Shown here: positions 7,157 through 15,928 of the stretch, piece by piece
Layout of the letters: every line of letters begins with the position of its first letter
How positions within the stretch are numbered: position 1 is the stretch's first letter
Source: QHXW01 sp035297145
GTDB taxonomy: Bacteria; Acidobacteriota; Terriglobia; Bryobacterales; Bryobacteraceae
Assembly (NCBI GenBank): GCA_035297145.1
Contig: DATGZN010000094.1
Coordinates: 1 to 64,000, forward strand
Direction of reading: 5' to 3'
Length of the DNA: 64,000 nt
Program-made: the position numbers and the translations under genes
The notes under the pieces: generated by a model
Told to the model about the DNA's origin: nothing
Database searches by the model: none
What the model saw: the letters and a program-made list of their open reading frames with translations, nothing else

Positions 7157-8065
7157 ATGAAACTTTTGCCCTTTGCTTTTTGCCTCTTGCCTTTTGCCTT
7201 CCCGGCGCCGTCCGCCGCGCAAGTCTTCACGTTCACAAAAGAGCAGCTGATCGAATATACGCAGAAGAATCCGTTCGACCGCTTCGAGGACGGCCGGCCC
7301 AAGGTGCCTGACGCGCTACTCGAAAAGTGCAAGGATCTCTCCGCGGAGGAAGTCTGGGCCGTGCTGCCTGGCGCGAAGTTTCGCAATCAGTACGAAGGCA
7401 ACTGGCAGATCCTGCATCCCGAGAAGAAGCTGGTGGGACGCGCGGTCACGGCGCAGTTCATGCCCTACCGGCCGGATGTCGCCGATGTCTCCGAGGCGCA
7501 CGCGCAGGCTCGCGCGCGCGGCAATGGCAGGGAACGCGACAACGCCAACCAGCGCGTCATCGATTCTCTGCAACCCGGCGACGTGCTGGTTGTCGACCTT
7601 TTCGGCAAAATCGAAGACGGCACGATCGTCGGCGACAATCTCGCGACGGCCATTTACGCCGAGACCAAAACCGGCTTGGTGGTCGACGGAGCTGTTCGCG
7701 ATCTCGAAGGCATCTTTCCCATCGGCATGCCGCTCTACGCTCGTGGCGCGCATCCCACGCCGATCGGCAATGTGATGCTCACCGGCGTTAATGTCCCCAT
7801 TCGCATCGGAAGCGCCACCGTGATGCCCGGCGATGTCGTTTTCGGAGACCGCGAAGGCGTATACTTCATTCCGCCGCAACTGGTGCAAAAGGTCCTGGAC
7901 AAAGCGGACATAACCCACATTCACGACGAGTGGACCAAAATGAAGCTGCTCACCGGCAAGTACAAGTCGAGCGAAATTTATCCCAGCCCGACCGACCCGG
8001 CGCTGAAGAAAGAGTACCAGGAGTATTTGGAGAAGAAGTTAGGCCACAAGGCGAGTGCGGAGTAG
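7157..8065 (+). CDS. Exported RraA-like / dimethylmenaquinone methyltransferase-like family protein
   Basis: A 302-residue protein. Residues 1-21 are an odd, repetitive signal peptide (KLLPFAFCLLPFAFPAPSAA). The mature part matches the RraA-like fold (HMG/CHA aldolase family): EEVWAVLPGAKFRNQ, VGRAVTAQFMP, VIDSLQPGDVLVVDLFGK, the key GDNLATAIYAETKTGLVVDGAVRDLEG region (GxxG plus the catalytic-site R/D pair in DGAVRD) and VMPGDVVFGDREGVYFIP. Cytosolic relatives are class II pyruvate aldolases or RNase E inhibitors. Export makes the RNase role implausible, and an aldolase or decarboxylase-like role on an extracytoplasmic substrate is only a guess. It follows pgk by 25 nt. Confidence 0.8.
   Translation: MKLLPFAFCLLPFAFPAPSAAQVFTFTKEQLIEYTQKNPFDRFEDGRPKVPDALLEKCKDLSAEEVWAVLPGAKFRNQYEGNWQILHPEKKLVGRAVTAQFMPYRPDVADVSEAHAQARARGNGRERDNANQRVIDSLQPGDVLVVDLFGKIEDGTIVGDNLATAIYAETKTGLVVDGAVRDLEGIFPIGMPLYARGAHPTPIGNVMLTGVNVPIRIGSATVMPGDVVFGDREGVYFIPPQLVQKVLDKADITHIHDEWTKMKLLTGKYKSSEIYPSPTDPALKKEYQEYLEKKLGHKASAE
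7163..7200 (+). repeat. TTTTGCC-type simple repeat coding for the signal peptide
   Basis: Degenerate units of TTTTGCC / TTTGC / TCTTGCC / TTTTGCC run through the signal-peptide codons of the RraA-like gene, producing the repeated LLPFAF peptide. This slipped-strand type tract could change signal length by whole or partial units. Confidence 0.5.
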
Positions 8066-8263
8066 GCGGCTGCCGGCCTGTCGTAACATGACCCACCTCC
8101 TTGCCAAGCCGCGACCGCAGGAAGCGGTGCCCTAACATTTTCTGGCCGCGACAGACCACTAGCGAGCTTTCGAAATCCTGAGCGGATAAGCGGCCAGCAG
8201 AATGCCGTAACGCTCAGGACCTCTCCGGCCCGAGCGCCTTTGGCGTGAACATGCCGTTCGCGC

Positions 8264-8269
8264 TATAAC
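8264..8269 (+). promoter_or_regulatory. Putative -10 element TATAAC for the BNR/GH74-like gene
   Basis: TATAAC ends 5 nt before the TTG start at 8275; no Shine-Dalgarno lies between. The 200 bp before it, after the RraA-like stop, hold no other recognisable feature. Confidence 0.4.
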
Positions 8270-8274
8270 AAAGC

Positions 8275-10563
8275 TTGTCCCGCAAAATTGCTCTGTCCGT
8301 TTTGGTTATGTTGGCGGCCGTCTCCGGCGCCAATCGTCATGACGCATGGGAGGTCATTGGCCCCGGCGGAGGTGGCGCGCAATTCTTCCCCGCCATCAAT
8401 CCTCAAAACCCAAACGATGTGTTTGTGGCCTGCGACATGACCGGCGCTTACGTCTCGCACGATGGCGGCAGTTCCTGGCGCATGTTCAACCTCGGGCAGG
8501 TCGCCAAGGGCTTCACCTTCGATCCGAGCGATGCCCGAACCGTTTACACACGCACCGCGGGAGAGCGCGCCGATGGCCGCGGCGGAGCGCTTTGGCGCAG
8601 CACGGACGCAGGTGATACCTGGAGGCTCGTTTATCCCGATCCGTCTACCGTCACCGGCGTTTTCCAAAACAGTGACCACGGCACAAACTACATCGCGAGT
8701 TCCGCCGACACGCCTGGAGAAGTCGAGGCTCTGGCCGTCGATCCCGCCGATTCGCACGTTCTGTACGCAGCTATGCTGCGGAATCGTGCGACGCGATTGT
8801 TTGTCTCCGAAGACTGGGGCAAAACCTGGAAGCCGTCGGCCGATCTTGACGGCGGTGGCCGGGCCATCGTCATCGATCCCAATTCACCCACCGGCGATCG
8901 CACGGTGTACGTGATTGGCTACGCATCCGTGGCCGTCCGCAAGGCAGGAACCTGGCAGAATGGCCCCGCGCCGCTTGCCGCGACCTCACTTCTCGATGCT
9001 GGTCTCGGTTTTGCCGGCGGCAAGCCGGTCATCTATGCCGTCGCCGAGACTGGTGTGTTTGTGTCGGACGATGGTGGCGCATCGTGGCGCGAGTCTAAGC
9101 TGCCCGGCGAGTCACCCGACCTGCGCGCCATTGCCACCAGCGCCAGTCAAGGCAACGTTGCTTATCTCTCCTACAACAGGCTCACAGTCGGCGGCGAGCG
9201 TTATTTCGGCGTGGCCAAAACAACCGACGCTGGACGCACCTGGACGCTCGTGTGGCAGGAAACGTCCAGCCAACCGGCGAAGAATGTTCATGACGGCTGG
9301 ATCACCGGACGCTTCGGTCCGTCATGGGGCGAGAACCCGCTGCATGTCGCCGTGGCGGCCGTCGATCCGAATCTCTGCGTTGCTACCGATATGGGGCGGA
9401 CGATGCGCACTCGCGACGGCGGCAAGACCTGGGAAGGCGTCTATGCGCACCGTCTCGATGACCAATCCAATACCACGACGGGACTTGACGTCACCACCAA
9501 CTACGGCGTGCATTTCGATCCGTTCGATCGCCAGCGAGTATTCATCACGTACACCGACATCGGCTTGTTTCGCAGCGAAAATGGCGGGCGTGGATGGATC
9601 AGCTCGACGGAAACCGTTCCGCGCCGGTGGACAAACACAACCTACTGGATGACGTTCGACCCCAAAGTTCGCGGCCGCGTATGGGCCGCCGTGAGCGGCG
9701 TCCACGATCTGCCGCGCCCCAAGATGTGGCGTCACAGGTCAACCGCCACGTACGACGGAGGTGTCGTGGTCAGCGACGATGGCGGGCGCACCTGGCGCGT
9801 CTCCAACAAGGGCATGCCGCAGACCGCCGCGACTCACATCCTGCTGGATGCCTCCAGCCCCGAGGACGCGCGCGTATTGTACGTCACCGGTTTCGGGCGC
9901 GGCGTTTTCAAATCCACCGACAGCGGAAAATCCTGGGCGCTCAGGAACGACGGCCTGCCCCAGAACGAACCATTCGCCTGGCGCTTGGCCGAAGGCCCTG
10001 ATCGTGCGCTCTATGTCGTCCTGGCGCGCCGCAGCGAGGATAGCAGTTTCGGCACCAGCAACGACGGCGCTCTTTACCGCTCGTCCGACGCCGCCGCACA
10101 CTGGACCAGGATCGCGTTGCCCACCGGTGTGAACGGCCCTAACGGAATCGCCATTGACCCAAAGGATCCCGCGCGACTATATCTCGCAGCCTGGGGCCGT
10201 CCATCCAAACAGCAGGCAATTTCCGGCGGCATCTGGATCTCCTCCGACGGCGGCGCGACCTGGCGCAATACGCTGTCGCGCGATCAGTACGTCTACGATC
10301 TAACGATCGATCCGCGCAACCCGGACATTCTGTATGCTTGCGGCTTCTCTTCTTCCGCCTGGCGCTCTACCGATCGCGGCGAAACTTGGCAGCGTATCCG
10401 CGGTTTCAACTTCAAATGGGGCCACCGCGTGATTCCAGATCCACTCGACGCTTCCAAGATCTACATCACCACTTATGGCGGCAGCGTCTGGCACGGCCCG
10501 GCAGCCGGTGATCCGCAGGCGAAGGAAGACATCGTTACGCCGGAGGTAGCGTACGGGCGATGA
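8275..10563 (+). CDS. Secreted BNR / Asp-box propeller protein, GH74 (xyloglucanase)-like
   Basis: A 762-residue exported protein with signal peptide (MSRKIALSVLVMLAAVSG), starting at TTG. About twelve Asp-box motifs (SxDxGxTW) are spread along the chain: SHDGGSSW, STDAGDTW, SEDWGKTW, SDDGGASW, TTDAGRTW, TRDGGKTW, SDDGGRTW, STDSGKSW, SSDGGATW, STDRGETW and weaker copies. This implies two seven-bladed propellers as in GH74 endo-xyloglucanases. VACDMTGAYVSHDGG near residue 45 and VATDMGRTMRTRDGG near residue 365 resemble the two GH74 blade entries that carry catalytic acids. It could be a plant-polysaccharide hydrolase or a catalytically silent sortilin-like propeller. The neighbouring toxin gene converges on its stop. 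Confidence 0.8.
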   Translation: MSRKIALSVLVMLAAVSGANRHDAWEVIGPGGGGAQFFPAINPQNPNDVFVACDMTGAYVSHDGGSSWRMFNLGQVAKGFTFDPSDARTVYTRTAGERADGRGGALWRSTDAGDTWRLVYPDPSTVTGVFQNSDHGTNYIASSADTPGEVEALAVDPADSHVLYAAMLRNRATRLFVSEDWGKTWKPSADLDGGGRAIVIDPNSPTGDRTVYVIGYASVAVRKAGTWQNGPAPLAATSLLDAGLGFAGGKPVIYAVAETGVFVSDDGGASWRESKLPGESPDLRAIATSASQGNVAYLSYNRLTVGGERYFGVAKTTDAGRTWTLVWQETSSQPAKNVHDGWITGRFGPSWGENPLHVAVAAVDPNLCVATDMGRTMRTRDGGKTWEGVYAHRLDDQSNTTTGLDVTTNYGVHFDPFDRQRVFITYTDIGLFRSENGGRGWISSTETVPRRWTNTTYWMTFDPKVRGRVWAAVSGVHDLPRPKMWRHRSTATYDGGVVVSDDGGRTWRVSNKGMPQTAATHILLDASSPEDARVLYVTGFGRGVFKSTDSGKSWALRNDGLPQNEPFAWRLAEGPDRALYVVLARRSEDSSFGTSNDGALYRSSDAAAHWTRIALPTGVNGPNGIAIDPKDPARLYLAAWGRPSKQQAISGGIWISSDGGATWRNTLSRDQYVYDLTIDPRNPDILYACGFSSSAWRSTDRGETWQRIRGFNFKWGHRVIPDPLDASKIYITTYGGSVWHGPAAGDPQAKEDIVTPEVAYGR

Positions 10564-10565
10564 TT

Positions 10566-10928
10566 TCAGCCCCAACGGCTCAGGAACTCGATGCGGTTCA
10601 TCATATCCTCGTGTGATGTGGCGGCGACCAAGCGAAGCAGCCGTCGTAATTGATCACTTCCCGAATAACGCTGTTGTCGCGCGAGAATCATTCCAGCGTG
10701 AGGCTTATTCGCGGCAATCCAAGCCGTGTGGAGTTGGTAAAAATCTGCCACGTTGAAACTGTAGAGGACGCGCGCGCGCTCGGCCGCATACTCCAGTTGG
10801 AGCTCGTCCGGACTCTGGATCAAGCCAGCGTCAACTGCCGTGATCGTGTCGACGCCGTTCGCCCGCAGAGCGCCAACCAGAGCGAGATGCATAGCGTCTT
10901 CATCGATATAAAGTTGGATCCGGCTCAC
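10566..10928 (-). CDS. DUF5615 PIN-like toxin candidate
   Basis: A 120-residue protein beginning MSRIQLYIDEDAMHLALVGALRANGVD, the DUF5615 signature (LYxDED, then a helix and GxD.xTA). Further acidic positions sit in TAVDAGLIQSPDELQLEYAA and LYSFNVADFYQLH, matching the PIN-like active site TxNxxDF. Such proteins are predicted ribonuclease toxins. The upstream DUF433 gene ends 4 nt before its start, the usual antitoxin-toxin order, so the pair is presumably a type II toxin-antitoxin module. Confidence 0.8.
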   Translation of the reverse strand: MSRIQLYIDEDAMHLALVGALRANGVDTITAVDAGLIQSPDELQLEYAAERARVLYSFNVADFYQLHTAWIAANKPHAGMILARQQRYSGSDQLRRLLRLVAATSHEDMMNRIEFLSRWG

Positions 10929-10931
10929 GAG

Positions 10932-11225
10932 CTAGCGTGAGATTTCGCCGGCGTGATGGCTCTCGATGTCGGCGGCCGTTGATTCCTCAATCTCCAGATC
11001 CGCATCGATTTCGGATCGATTGGCGTGGTAGTAGGCGAGAGCGGCATGAACCTGGGCTAGCGAGATGTGCCCGAAGGCTGCTGAAATTTCCTCGGGCGTC
11101 AACCCAAGCTTGTGCCACTGGGCAATTCGCCGCACGGTCACGCCGGTTCCAGCCACGCAAGGCCGGCCGCCGTGCACATTGGCTTTCCGTTCAATCAGCG
11201 ATCCTATGTCGATAGTGGCAGGCAC
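10932..11225 (-). CDS. DUF433 antitoxin candidate
   Basis: A 97-residue protein (GTG start) with the DUF433 core: PCVAGTGVTVRRIAQWHKLG, then LTPEEISAAFGHISLAQVHAALAYYHANR. This is a small helix-turn-helix-like domain paired in many genomes with DUF5615 PIN-like proteins, presumably acting as antitoxin and autorepressor. The acidic tail (EIDADLEIEESTAADIE) may block the toxin. A perfect TATAAT box lies 17 nt upstream on the minus strand. Confidence 0.8.
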   Translation of the reverse strand: MPATIDIGSLIERKANVHGGRPCVAGTGVTVRRIAQWHKLGLTPEEISAAFGHISLAQVHAALAYYHANRSEIDADLEIEESTAADIESHHAGEISR

Positions 11226-11242
11226 AAGCGACCCTGCTATCT

Positions 11243-11248
11243 ATTATA
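11243..11248 (-). promoter_or_regulatory. Consensus -10 TATAAT for the DUF433/DUF5615 pair
   Basis: TATAAT on the minus strand, 17 nt before the GTG at 11225, sits in the short gap between ftsK and the toxin-antitoxin pair and is embedded in the near-palindrome ATCTATAATAGAT (11239-11251), a likely autorepression site. No clear -35 is seen. Confidence 0.5.
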
Positions 11249-11266
11249 GATGACGGCCTGCGAACC

Positions 11267-13618
11267 TCACCGTACTTGCCCCTCGACTTCCCGCAACCAC
11301 TCCGGCCGCTTCAGTACTTCGCGCGGCTTCGAGCCGTCGGGCGGCCCGATGATGCCATCCCTGTGCATCATGTCGAGTATGCGCGCCGCGCGGCCGTAGC
11401 CTAGGCGCAGGCGGCGTTGCAGCGTTGAGGTCGATGCTTTGCCCATTTCGAGCACCACGCGCAGCGCTTCTTCGTACATCGGGTCCTGCTCGCCCAAGCC
11501 GTCGCCTTCCTCATCGGAGATCTCGCCCTCTTCCGCCGGTGGCGCCAGCAGTAGCGACTGGTCGTACTCGGGAGCGGCCTGCTCCTTCCAGAAATCCACC
11601 ACGCGGTTGATCTCGTTTTCGGTGACGAAGGCCCCGTGCACGCGCGTCAGCCGCGAAGATCCCGGCGGCAGGAACAGCATGTCGCCTTTGCCCAGCAAGT
11701 GCTCGGCGCCCATCACGTCCAGAATGGTTCGCGAGTCCACGCGCGTGGCCACGCGGAAGCTGATGCGGGCAGGGAAGTTGGCTTTGATCAGGCCAGTAAT
11801 AACATCAACGCTCGGCCGCTGCGTGGCCAGCACCAGATGCATGCCCACCGCGCGCGCCATCTGCGCGAGGCGCGTTACGGATTCCTCCACGTTGCGGCCC
11901 TCAATCATCATCAGGTCGGCGAGTTCGTCGATGAGGATCAATATGTACGGCAGCGGCTGCGGCTCGTCCGCCGCCTCTTCGAACAAATCGCGCGGCACTT
12001 CCTGCTGGAGCTTGCGGATCTTCTTGTTGTACTGGTCGATGTTCCGCACACCCTGCTCCGCCAGCACGCGCAACCGGCGTTCCATCTCCAGCACCGCGTT
12101 GCGCAGCGCGTTGGTGGCTTTGCGCGGATCCGTGATCACCGGCGTCAACAGATGCGGAATGCCCTCGTAGAGCCCCATCTCCAGCCGCTTTGGGTCCACC
12201 AGAATCATGCGCACATCATCCGGCGTCGACTTGTAGAGCACCGACATGATGAGCGAGTTGATCATGACGCTCTTGCCCGATCCGGTCGATCCGGCAATCA
12301 GCAGGTGCGGCATGGAATCGAGCGCCGATACCTTGATGCGCCCGTTGATGTCCTTGCCCAGCGAAATCGTGAGGTGGGAATGCGAACCCGCGAACTCCTC
12401 CGATTCGAATACCTCGCGCAAGCTGATCAATTCGCGACGCGTGTTGGGAACCTCGATGCCCACCGTCGGCTTCCCCGGAATACGCTCGATCAGGATGGAT
12501 TCGGCTTGCAACGCCATGCACAGGTCTTCGTTCAGCGTGGTAATGCGCGTGTACTTGATGCCGGCTTCCGGCTTGAATTCGAAGGTTGTCACCACGGGAC
12601 CGGGATTGATCTGCACCACCGATCCCAGCACGTTGAACTCTTCGAATTTCGATTTCACTCGCGCCGCGATGTCCTTCAGCTCCTGCTCATCGTAGGCTGT
12701 GCGGCCGGGCGACTCATTCAGAAGGGCGGTCGTGGGCAGGCGGAAATTGGTCGATACGTGCCGCGGCTCTGGGACCGCGCGGGGCCCCGATCGCTTCGTG
12801 ACCGCCGAAGCGGCTGGCTCTTCGAGTGGGCATATCGGTATGTCTTCCGGCGCAAAATCGAGAGCGGGCTGCGCCGGCATCTGCTCGCCCGGCTCGATCA
12901 CCATGGGCAGCGGCTCGGGGTCCGACACCATCGCCTCCACCGGTTGCCGCCGCGCGGCTCGCGCCGCCGCCCGCTCTTCGGCTCTCAAACGCGCTCTCTC
13001 ACGCCGTCGCTCGATCCTGCGCTTACGGCGCTCCTCCAGCCACTCTCGGATGCCGGCCAGTGGAACCTGTAGCCAGGCCATGGGAGCGGCCAGCCACCCT
13101 TGCAGCATGGAAAGCGTGAAGGTTGAAACCAGGTAAACAGAAACCACCATCACCGTCAGCGTCACCAGTACCGCGCCCGCTCGATTCAGCGCGGCCACCA
13201 GCGCGTGCGCCAGCAGCATGCCCACGAGGCCGCTTGCCGGCAGACCGAAAACGTGAAACTCCGGCCCTTCTCCCAGCACCGCGCACAAGCTCGATCCCAG
13301 CATCAGAAAACCGGCCAGCTTCACGCCGGGGTCTACAATCGTGTCGGAGCGAATCCACTTCCAACCCAGTACAAACACCCCCGCCGGAATCAGCAGCGCG
13401 GCCAGTCCGAATGTTTGCAGAAGCAGATCCGAGAGGTACGAACCCACATATCCGGCCAGGTTTTGCGGCGCGTGGGCGCTACTGGTCGCGGTATTCCACG
13501 AAGGGTCGTAGGTCCGGTAAGAGATCAGGCTGAACAGCACCAGCAGGCCGAACGCGAGGAACACGAATCCCAGCACCTCGTTGAGGCGTTTAGATTCGGT
13601 TGGAGAAAGAAATTTCAT
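11267..13618 (-). CDS. ftsK: DNA translocase FtsK
   Basis: A 783-residue septal DNA pump that segregates chromosome termini and activates XerCD recombination at dif. Start at ATG 13618 (MKFLSPTESKRLNEVLGF), overlapping the uppP stop as ATGA; a longer reading frame upstream is only out-of-frame uppP sequence. Residues about 15-185 contain four or five transmembrane helices. A charged Arg/Glu linker (about 195-230) follows. The motor has Walker A at 442-450 (AGSTGSGKS) and Walker B at 559-566 (ILILIDEL), with VTRLAQMARAVGMHLVLATQRPS cut by conserved residues beyond. The C-terminal gamma winged helix reads LRLGYGRAARILDMM. The linker is short, as in SpoIIIE-type proteins. Confidence 0.96.
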   Translation of the reverse strand: MKFLSPTESKRLNEVLGFVFLAFGLLVLFSLISYRTYDPSWNTATSSAHAPQNLAGYVGSYLSDLLLQTFGLAALLIPAGVFVLGWKWIRSDTIVDPGVKLAGFLMLGSSLCAVLGEGPEFHVFGLPASGLVGMLLAHALVAALNRAGAVLVTLTVMVVSVYLVSTFTLSMLQGWLAAPMAWLQVPLAGIREWLEERRKRRIERRRERARLRAEERAAARAARRQPVEAMVSDPEPLPMVIEPGEQMPAQPALDFAPEDIPICPLEEPAASAVTKRSGPRAVPEPRHVSTNFRLPTTALLNESPGRTAYDEQELKDIAARVKSKFEEFNVLGSVVQINPGPVVTTFEFKPEAGIKYTRITTLNEDLCMALQAESILIERIPGKPTVGIEVPNTRRELISLREVFESEEFAGSHSHLTISLGKDINGRIKVSALDSMPHLLIAGSTGSGKSVMINSLIMSVLYKSTPDDVRMILVDPKRLEMGLYEGIPHLLTPVITDPRKATNALRNAVLEMERRLRVLAEQGVRNIDQYNKKIRKLQQEVPRDLFEEAADEPQPLPYILILIDELADLMMIEGRNVEESVTRLAQMARAVGMHLVLATQRPSVDVITGLIKANFPARISFRVATRVDSRTILDVMGAEHLLGKGDMLFLPPGSSRLTRVHGAFVTENEINRVVDFWKEQAAPEYDQSLLLAPPAEEGEISDEEGDGLGEQDPMYEEALRVVLEMGKASTSTLQRRLRLGYGRAARILDMMHRDGIIGPPDGSKPREVLKRPEWLREVEGQVR

Positions 13619-14442
13619 CCCGCTGGCGGGCGGGCGATAGCCAGAGCAATCACTATTATGCCAAAAACCACCCGATAGTAAACGAAGAAGTTCAAGCTGC
13701 GATGCTGCAAATATCGAAGGAAGAAGGCAATCACCGCCAACCCCGTGAGCCCGCTCACCAAGATTCCCACCGAGAATGGCATATGCATATCCGCCGGAAT
13801 GCCCCCGTGCTTCAGCACATCGTAAAATTTCTTTGCGGCCGCGCCCGCGATAATTGGAGTGGCAAGTAGGAATGAAAACCGCGCCGCGGCTACCCGATCT
13901 AAGTTGCGAAACAAGCCCGCGGTGATCGTAGCACCGCTGCGTGAGACTCCCGGAATAATGGCAAGCGCTTGCGCGCAACCTATGACTAGCGAATCCGCAA
14001 ACGACACCGCTCCGAGACCTCGCTTGCGTGCCCCCCACCGGTCCGCCGCCCACATGACGAGGCCCAACGCGATCATCATCGCTCCGATCAGAATGGGGCT
14101 GCGCAGAGTGCTATCCGCTTGTTTCTCGAATAGAAATCCAATGACACCGCCAGGAATCGTGCCCAGCACCAGCAGCCAAAGCAGCCGCGGATTCTGGCGC
14201 AGCATCTCATCGTCTCCCCACTCAATGCCGAATCCGTGCAAGATGATTTGCACCCATGTGCGGAAAAAATAGACGACCACTGCCACGAGCGTCCCCACGT
14301 GCAACGCGACATCAAACGTTAGGCCGGGATCGCTCCAGCCCAACAGCCACGGCGCGACGATCAGGTGAGCCGTGCTGCTGATGGGCAGAAACTCCGCGAT
14401 GCCTTGGATCAACGCCAGGATGACAACTTGAACAATCGGCAT
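13615..14442 (-). CDS. uppP: Undecaprenyl-diphosphatase (bacitracin resistance protein)
   Basis: A 275-residue multi-pass membrane enzyme that recycles undecaprenyl pyrophosphate to the monophosphate carrier for peptidoglycan and polysaccharide synthesis. Both family motifs are clear: (E)GIAEFLPISSTAHL near residue 15 and the PGVSRSGATITAGL loop near residue 170, carrying the catalytic Ser/Arg. Seven to eight hydrophobic helices. Start at ATG 14442 (MPIVQVVILALIQG); upstream in-frame sequence is antisense to pyk. Its stop overlaps the ftsK start, so the two genes are translationally coupled. The divergent pyk start lies only 2-17 nt away. Confidence 0.95.
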   Translation of the reverse strand: MPIVQVVILALIQGIAEFLPISSTAHLIVAPWLLGWSDPGLTFDVALHVGTLVAVVVYFFRTWVQIILHGFGIEWGDDEMLRQNPRLLWLLVLGTIPGGVIGFLFEKQADSTLRSPILIGAMMIALGLVMWAADRWGARKRGLGAVSFADSLVIGCAQALAIIPGVSRSGATITAGLFRNLDRVAAARFSFLLATPIIAGAAAKKFYDVLKHGGIPADMHMPFSVGILVSGLTGLAVIAFFLRYLQHRSLNFFVYYRVVFGIIVIALAIARPPAG

Positions 14443-14458
14443 AATGTCAGAATGGACC

Positions 14459-15889
14459 ATGGTAACCCGCGAGTTGTCGAACACCAAAATTGTCGCCACG
14501 CTGGGCCCGGCCACCGACTCGCCCACCATCCTTTGCGAAATGATGGCGTCGGGCGTTTCCATCTTTCGCCTCAATGCTTCACATGGATCGCTGGACGAAC
14601 ACGCCACGCGCATCTCCGCCGTTCGCACCCTCGCTGCACAACAGAACCGGCAGGCTGCGTTGCTTTTCGACCTGCAGGGTCCCAAGATTCGTCTGGGCCA
14701 ATGCGCCAGCGAAAGCTGCGAGCTGCGAACCGGAACGGATTTCACCATCACCACGGAGCCGGTCATCGGCCACGCTGCCTGCTGCTCCACCACGTACGCT
14801 CGCTTCGCCGAGGACGTCAAGCCGGGTAACCGCGTTCTGCTGGCCGATGGCGCCGTCGAGCTGCGTGCCATCGAAAGTGATGGAGTACGCGTGCGCTTTC
14901 TGGTGGTGTCGGGCGGGATCGTGGGCAGCCATAAGGGGATCAATCTGCCGGGCGTTCAGCTCAGCACGCCTTCCCTCACTGAAAAGGACCTCTCCGATCT
15001 CGAGTTCGCTCTCGGCGCCGGAGTTGATCTGATCGCGCTCTCCTTCGTGCGCAAAGCCTCGGACGTGGCGCTTCTGAAGCAGCATATTGGCAGCCGGCCG
15101 GCGCGCGTCGTGGCCAAGATCGAGAAGCCGGCCGCCTGGGACAACATCGACGACATCCTCGCCGAAGCCGACGGCGTGATGGTGGCGCGCGGCGATCTGG
15201 GCGTCGAAGTGGCGCTCGAGCGCGTGCCCCCGATTCAGAAATCCATCATCCGCCGCGCGCGCCGCTCGGGGAAATTCGTCATCACCGCAACTCAGATGCT
15301 CGAATCCATGATCGAGCACCGCTCACCCACACGCGCCGAAGTCAGCGACGTCGCCAACGCCATCTACGATGGCACGGACGCGGTGATGCTGTCCGCCGAG
15401 ACGTCCGTCGGAAAATATCCCGCCGAAGCGGCCGCCTACATGGCCCGCATCGCGGCCGAGGCCGAGGCATCCATCAACAAGCACGGATTTCATGAGTTGC
15501 CGCGCCACGACGACCCGCCGCACGCCGAAATCCTCGCGGACGCCGCCTATCGGGCCGCGCGCGACGCGCACGCCAGCGCCGTGGTGGTGTTCACCACCAG
15601 CGGCTCCAGCGCGCGCCTGGTTTCGCGCTACCGCCCGCCGGTCCGCATCTATGCCATTACGCCCAGCGAAATCGCAGCGCGACAGTTGCTGATTCACTAC
15701 GGTGTGCAGCCCGTCCTCGCGCCGGAAGTCGGCTCGACGGACGAAATGATGGCCCAAATGGATCGGCTGCTGATCGATCGCGGCTACCTGAATACAGGCG
15801 ACGTGGTGGTGTTCGTCGCCGGCCAACCGATCGGAAGACCGGGCACGACCAATCTCATGAAGCTGCATCGGATTGGGGAGCTGCGATAA
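14459..15889 (+). CDS. pyk: Pyruvate kinase
   Basis: About 476 residues, normal length. It makes pyruvate and ATP from phosphoenolpyruvate and ADP. Landmarks: NTKIVATLGPATDSP at the start, FRLNASHG, LLFDLQGPKIRLG, a B domain (about residues 65-165), DLIALSFVRKASDV, the K-E pair in VVAKIEKPAAWDN, DGVMVARGDLGVEV, TQMLESMIEHRSPTRAEVSD and AVMLSAETSVGKYP. The C-terminal domain has VVVFTTSGSSARLVSRYRPP. I prefer ATG 14459; ATG 14444 would add five residues and leave only one base between it and the divergent uppP start. A TAATGT at 14442-14447 could be its -10. Confidence 0.95.
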   Translation: MVTRELSNTKIVATLGPATDSPTILCEMMASGVSIFRLNASHGSLDEHATRISAVRTLAAQQNRQAALLFDLQGPKIRLGQCASESCELRTGTDFTITTEPVIGHAACCSTTYARFAEDVKPGNRVLLADGAVELRAIESDGVRVRFLVVSGGIVGSHKGINLPGVQLSTPSLTEKDLSDLEFALGAGVDLIALSFVRKASDVALLKQHIGSRPARVVAKIEKPAAWDNIDDILAEADGVMVARGDLGVEVALERVPPIQKSIIRRARRSGKFVITATQMLESMIEHRSPTRAEVSDVANAIYDGTDAVMLSAETSVGKYPAEAAAYMARIAAEAEASINKHGFHELPRHDDPPHAEILADAAYRAARDAHASAVVVFTTSGSSARLVSRYRPPVRIYAITPSEIAARQLLIHYGVQPVLAPEVGSTDEMMAQMDRLLIDRGYLNTGDVVVFVAGQPIGRPGTTNLMKLHRIGELR

Positions 15890-15895
15890 TGACGA

Positions 15896-15928
15896 TCAGC
15901 CGGTCACGCACGCGCCCAGGCAGATCAC
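15896..15928 (-). pseudogene. Ten-codon stub of a PIN-type toxin
   Basis: The Phd-like antitoxin stop overlaps a GTG (GTGA) that opens the peptide VICLGACVTG and then stops. Ten residues fit the start of a VapC/PIN toxin (I.yLD.cVli), with the first catalytic Asp changed to Gly, and the overlap is the normal junction of such pairs. The rest of the toxin is missing because the pyk 3' end follows at once. Short match, so tentative. Confidence 0.4.

Noticed and set aside
11636..13072. 478-codon open frame antisense to ftsK
   Set aside because: It lies entirely over a certain FtsK coding sequence, has His/Arg-rich composition typical of antisense reading in GC-rich genes and no domain.
13619..14053. 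N-terminal extension of the ftsK frame
   Set aside because: The extra 145 codons are out-of-frame uppP sequence; the true start overlaps the uppP stop.
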